Both the position numbers and the translations under genes were made by a program. Of a DNA stretch of 64,000 nt, positions 60,081 to 64,000 are shown in pieces. The notes beneath the pieces are model-generated. The model did not search any database. It worked only from the letters and a program-made list of their open reading frames with translations, and was not told where the DNA came from. The DNA is from Papaver somniferum (Eukaryota > Streptophyta > Magnoliopsida > Ranunculales > Papaveraceae), in the NCBI RefSeq assembly GCF_003573695.1, contig NC_039361.1:38981393-39045392 (forward strand), written 5' to 3'. How positions within the stretch are numbered: the first letter of the stretch is position 1; each line of letters opens with the position of its first letter.

Positions 60081-61064
60081 ACGTATGTGCACCTTCCTGA
60101 TGAACTTAGCCACCCAAATAAGCTGGCTAAATTGGATGGTTGTGATCGATTTAAGACAATTGTGAAATTCCGCGACCCTTAGAAGCATCACGCCTACCAT
60201 AGTTTGAGCAAACGTTTCATTGCTCCATGGCCTTGTCGTGAGAAAATCGATCGGGTGAGGGAGAAGTGGACCCGCCAAGGTGTGCGTTAGCGCTTCCCTG
60301 ATCATTCATGGGATGATCTAATCCGTCCAACCAGGCTGGCGAAGTTGGACGATCGTGATCATTTTAAGACTGCCCTGAACAGTCTATGTTCGATCAAATT
60401 TCCACAAAGCAGCATGGCCACCCTACTTAGGGTTGGCGTTTGACGGTGCTAGGAGATGTTCGTGTGATGTCCGACCGGCTAGGGAATAAGTGGGCCCGCC
60501 GGTGGTCATCACGACAATCTCCTATTCTTGTCAGGGTTTGGCTAGGCTTGTTAAATTGTGCATCCAACTTGTGTGGCCGCGATCGTTACTGAGACTGATA
60601 TGGACAGTCTAGATTTCCCTTAAGGAAATTAAGCATGCTCGATCGGGCTAACCAAAGCGCGTCGATGCGAGACTCTCTCTGTCAGAGAGTGATGTAGCCT
60701 GTGTGGATATTTCATGCAAATCTCTATATTGGCACTTCGATCGGGAGATTCATGCTACTCTGCTGAGAGTGAACATTCAATCATCATGCCATGTCAATAA
60801 TAAGAGTTCGGCTGAGAACATAGCACGGAAAATACCAGGCAAATAATGCATTAATTAATAATGCTAAAAATTCACAGAATATTTGGGATTGTCGTTGCAC
60901 GCACCATTCTGGGTGAATTTTGTGTATTTATTGAATTGCTTCAAATAAAGTGAAGAGGTTTTCTGCACTCCTCACTTCTTAAACGGCTTTTCCCTTTGCA
61001 GGGTGACAACGCATAAAATATTGGTTTTACAATTTTAGCCTTGAACTAAAATCCACCATCAACA
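60078..61064 (+). repeat. LTR-like repeat breaking the SF3B2 exon
   Basis: Starts TG in the SF3B2 exon and ends CCACCATCAACA, the same terminus as the LTR-like repeats at 24317 and 28678. Interior modules (GCTGG..AA.TTGGA..GTGATC) repeat about every 240 bp with strong divergence. It is probably a solo LTR of a related family. No target duplication is seen (aggcc against agatg), so the right flank may have been lost. Confidence 0.5.
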
Positions 61065-61224
61065 AGATGTAACCTTAACAATTAACAACAAATGAAACTT
61101 AAACAACTTAACAAAAAAGTTATGAAATAACAAAAACAACTAAATTCGTCCTCCATCTCTTCCGAACTCAGCCCAAATATTCGCCCTGAGATCTTCCCAT
61201 AACCTGTTATACAAAGTTTTGTTC

Positions 61225-62433
61225 TCAATGTGACTTGTTATTTGCGCATAGTCCCTTGCGGCTTCCTCTTTCTGGTTGAACCTCGGGCCTTAAATCTTCA
61301 TATGCATGGTTAGTCCAATCCTTATTACGACGGGTTTCCTGAATTACCATGTTATGCATAATGATGTAAGTCAGCATAGTCTTATGCATTTCACGAGGAA
61401 TTAGACCACGATAAGGCCCACACGATGGCGAATTTCTGTTTGAGAATTCCAAAAGCTCGTTCCACATCCTTTCTCAGATCCATTTGTCTACTATTGAAAT
61501 ATGAATATGAACGTTCCATTTCCCTCGAAGGTGGCTGACGGTAACATTGAACCAAAGTTGACCATTTTGGATAAATTCCATCTGCAAGATAATAACCATG
61601 AGTGTAGTGATTCCCGTTGATAGTGAAATTTACCTGAGGTGAAATTCCATACTTTAAATCTTCAAACAAAGGCGATTTCTGTAAGACATTGATATCGTTC
61701 TGAGATCCCGAGAGGCCAAAAAAAGCGTGCCATATCCAACAATCATAAGAAGCAGCAACCTCAAGTATAACCGTTGGTTTTGTGTGGTGACCCTTATACT
61801 GACCGGCACAATAGCTAGGGCACCCTGTCCATACCCAACGCATGCAGTCAAGACTACCCAGCATTCCAGGGAATATCCCCTTTCTTGATTTGTCTTTAAT
61901 AGCTCTCTAACATCCGCATAGGTTGGACCAAAATGATTAATCATTACTTCGCAAAACAATGAAAGATACTCGTATGTGGTTGTTTTTCCAATGCAAAGGT
62001 ACTCATCATTAGAATCTGGAGGTCTGCCATATCCTAGGATATGACCTCTAATATTCAGTACATCATACTGATAATTAAATTGAGGTTTTACCTGACAAAG
62101 CTCACCAATAATCCTTAGCACCAAATGTCGGGGCATGCGAAACCGGCTTTGGAAATTTTCATTAGAGAACACACAATTGGGTAGAAAATAATCGTGCATC
62201 AGCTTCTGGTGCCATTCATCCCGACACCTGTACGTATATCTTCTTGTGAACACTTCTCTTGGCTCTGGATCTCTAGGTATTTTCCCCGATGAATATAGAT
62301 GCAGCAAATTGTTGCTTAGTTCTTTATCTTCATCTGACTCATCATGAATTTGTTGAAGCGCCTGAACGAGTATCCGTTGTTGTTCTTCAAATGGATCCAT
62401 ATGAATACGCACTTCGTCGTCATAGGAATCCAT
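61225..62433 (-). pseudogene. PIF/Harbinger (HARBI1-like) transposase remnant
   Basis: Read on the minus strand: an N-terminal helix-turn-helix region (62433-about 61870: RDEWHQKLMHDYFL; FRMPRHLVLRI; IGKTTTYEYLSLF), then the DDE_4 nuclease. The three acidic positions are present: GSLDCMRW (61857), YLADGIYPKW (about 61590) and LRKDVERAFGILKQKF (about 61465). The reading frame breaks near 61865 and 61440, so no complete enzyme is made. The C-terminal part ends ...QETRRNKDW and beyond. No MYB-like partner gene and no convincing terminal repeats are seen. The left end may have been cut by the LTR-like repeat. Confidence 0.88.
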
Positions 62434-62880
62434 TGATTTAGAAATAAAAATTAAAAAGGATTAAAGGTATAAAAGAGTAAGATGATAGGATTAATGAAAA
62501 AATGAGGTGTGATTAAACTGAATTGAATGGGGTGAATTTATAGGGAGATGTGGGGGGGAAATAGTTGTTACTACATTTTAATAACCGACAAATATAAGAC
62601 CGACCGGTTTTATGAAAACCGCTAGCGGTCGAGTGTACACCGCTAGCGGTCTAGTCTCCACCACTCGGTGGAAACTCAACCGGTTAATCATTTTCCCATA
62701 GTGGCGCAGCCAGTTTTCCAGGCCAGCTGGCATGGAAAATGGGGGGTTTAGCCACCCCCATAGGAACCGGCCAAAGAGTTCGCTAAAAATATAGGTTTCT
62801 GTTCAGGAGTCGTAAGTTCCATATTTGTGACATTTTATAGCTTTGTCTATTGTGAAAAAATATCCACACCTTGATATTTG
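62434..62880 (-). other. 5' flank of the Harbinger transposase
   Basis: Contains a run of GCTAGCGGT-type direct and inverted motifs (62617-62660) and a foldback GGGGGGTTTAGCCACCCCC at about 62741-62760 that may lie at the element end. No partner end is seen near 61065. Confidence 0.4.
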
Positions 62881-64000
62881 ATCTAAAGGAAATCAAATAA
62901 GTTGATATGTTAAAGGCAGATTGGTATCAAAATTCTTCACTTTGGTTGTAAAGGACGTCAACTAAAGGAATCAATTGTATAGAGTCTTGCGAGGTTAAAG
63001 AGATGTAAGGAGCGCAACTCTAACTGAATTTCTTATAGTGTGAATTTGGTATCAACAGCATTCCAGTCTAAAGTATGATAGTGGGTAACAGCTTAGTACA
63101 GGTGTCCAAATCAGAACGGAGTCCCGGGGGTTTTCTGCATTTGTGGTTTCCTCGTTAACAAAACTTCGAGTGTCTTGTGTTTTTATTTTTCTGCATTATA
63201 TTGTTTATCTTTATAATTGCATTTACACAAGCTGTACGTATTCAATCTTAGTAGATACATACATCAAATTGTGACCGATTACGAGACTCTTTTCTTATAG
63301 AACTCGTCTCTTGAAATATAGATGACAAGTTTAATTACTTGCAGAATTCCGATTGGATTATTTGGATACGACTGATTGATCTTGGATATTGACTTTTGAG
63401 ATCGTCCAAGTACTCTTCTTGAAAATCAGGTTCATGGACTCCTTGTCTATATAGATATTGATTTGGGAAGATGTAGGCATATAAACTATATATGCATATT
63501 GTCAAGGATCATTCAGTTGGTCTACTTGCAAGTGTATTACTAATTTTTGTCCATGCGGTTTGTCTAACAAATGTACTTGGTACCCCTGTGTTTTCAGGTC
63601 TCAACTACATTCCATTTCGAATTCTGATAGTAGGCTAGCATCCGTAGTGGCTTAGTACAGTATCATGTTCAAATTCTGGACTACGTCTCAAGGTTTTTCT
63701 GCACATTGCAGTTTTCCTCGTTAATAAAATTTACGGTGTCGTGTGTTTTTTTATTTTATGGATTATGTAATTTATCTTGATAACAAAAATATCCAACTTT
63801 TTTTGTTCAACAATATGTATAGACAAAAATTAATACAATAACAAGTAGACTAAATGAATGATCCTTGATAATATGTATATATAGTTTATATCTCAACCTC
63901 TACTCAATCATAAACCTGATTGTTAAACAGAGTACTTGGACTCAAAATGAGGGAGTACCAGAATATTGTCACCAAATTTTTCTTAGGAAATCTATATGGA
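62880..64000 (+). repeat. Copia LTR fragments
   Basis: Two places (about 63116-63200 and 63670-63760) match the conserved LTR module found in copia A and copia B: ...GGACTA-GTCC(C), then TTTCTGCA, then TTTCCTCGTTAA. They suggest two overlapping or nested LTR remnants in plus orientation. No coding region was found. Confidence 0.65.

Noticed and set aside
60078..61085. Clean solo LTR with target duplication
   Set aside because: The termini look right, but the flanking five bases differ, so I list it only as LTR-like.

Overview
This is nuclear DNA from a flowering plant. The genes have many introns with GT/AG junctions, and the window holds long-LTR copia and gypsy retrotransposons, hAT, PIF/Harbinger, Stowaway and Tourist-type elements, and broken copies of ordinary plant housekeeping genes. 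I suspect a Papaveraceae/Ranunculales species from the style of the long copia LTRs, but I cannot prove that from the sequence. I found no intact host gene: every recognisable host gene carries stops, frameshifts, lost exons or insertions, so the window reads as a pericentromeric-type graveyard.

Layout. 1-11187: a copia element (+) with 2.7 kb LTRs, whose 5' end is replaced by a reverse-oriented gypsy gag-protease fragment (1200-4719). The element sits in an exon of a transducin beta-like 2 (TBL2-type WD40) pseudogene (-, 11188-12394). That pseudogene is head-to-head with a CYP21-type cyclophilin pseudogene (+, 12832-15680). 16418-21320: a chloroplast-type FolD (methylene-THF dehydrogenase/cyclohydrolase) pseudogene split by a 2895 bp hAT element with a perfect 8 bp target duplication. 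22615-28678: a probable non-autonomous LTR element with no recognisable pol, rich in tandem repeats, including a 76 bp satellite whose hairpin arms co-vary.

29158-35816: a second copy of the TBL2/cyclophilin divergent pair, also broken (a 940 bp long-TIR insertion in TBL2 exon 1, stops and splice-site losses). 36060-37425: a third, partial cyclophilin copy that looks like a mosaic of the first two. It is fused directly to the C-terminal half of an SF3B2 (SF3b145) pseudogene (37506-40866). The N-terminal half of an SF3B2 pseudogene lies 19 kb further on (59235-60080) on the same strand, so the halves are in swapped order with about 130 bp of overlap. Between them are MITEs (44132-44969, 44982-45081, 46331-46880) and a complete 10.5 kb non-autonomous copia element on the minus strand (47284-57783) with a GTTTT target duplication, tRNA-Met-type primer site, polypurine tract, a gag with one in-frame stop and no pol. 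A 607 bp solo LTR with a TAAAC target duplication follows (58244-58850).

60078-64000: an LTR-like repeat that cuts the SF3B2 exon, a decayed PIF/Harbinger transposase (-) and copia LTR fragments. The most interesting items are the hairpin-conserving satellite, the hairpin minisatellites shared by two unrelated MITEs, the conserved LTR module shared by several copia LTRs, and the template-switch, mosaic and swapped-half rearrangements of the duplicated gene block.
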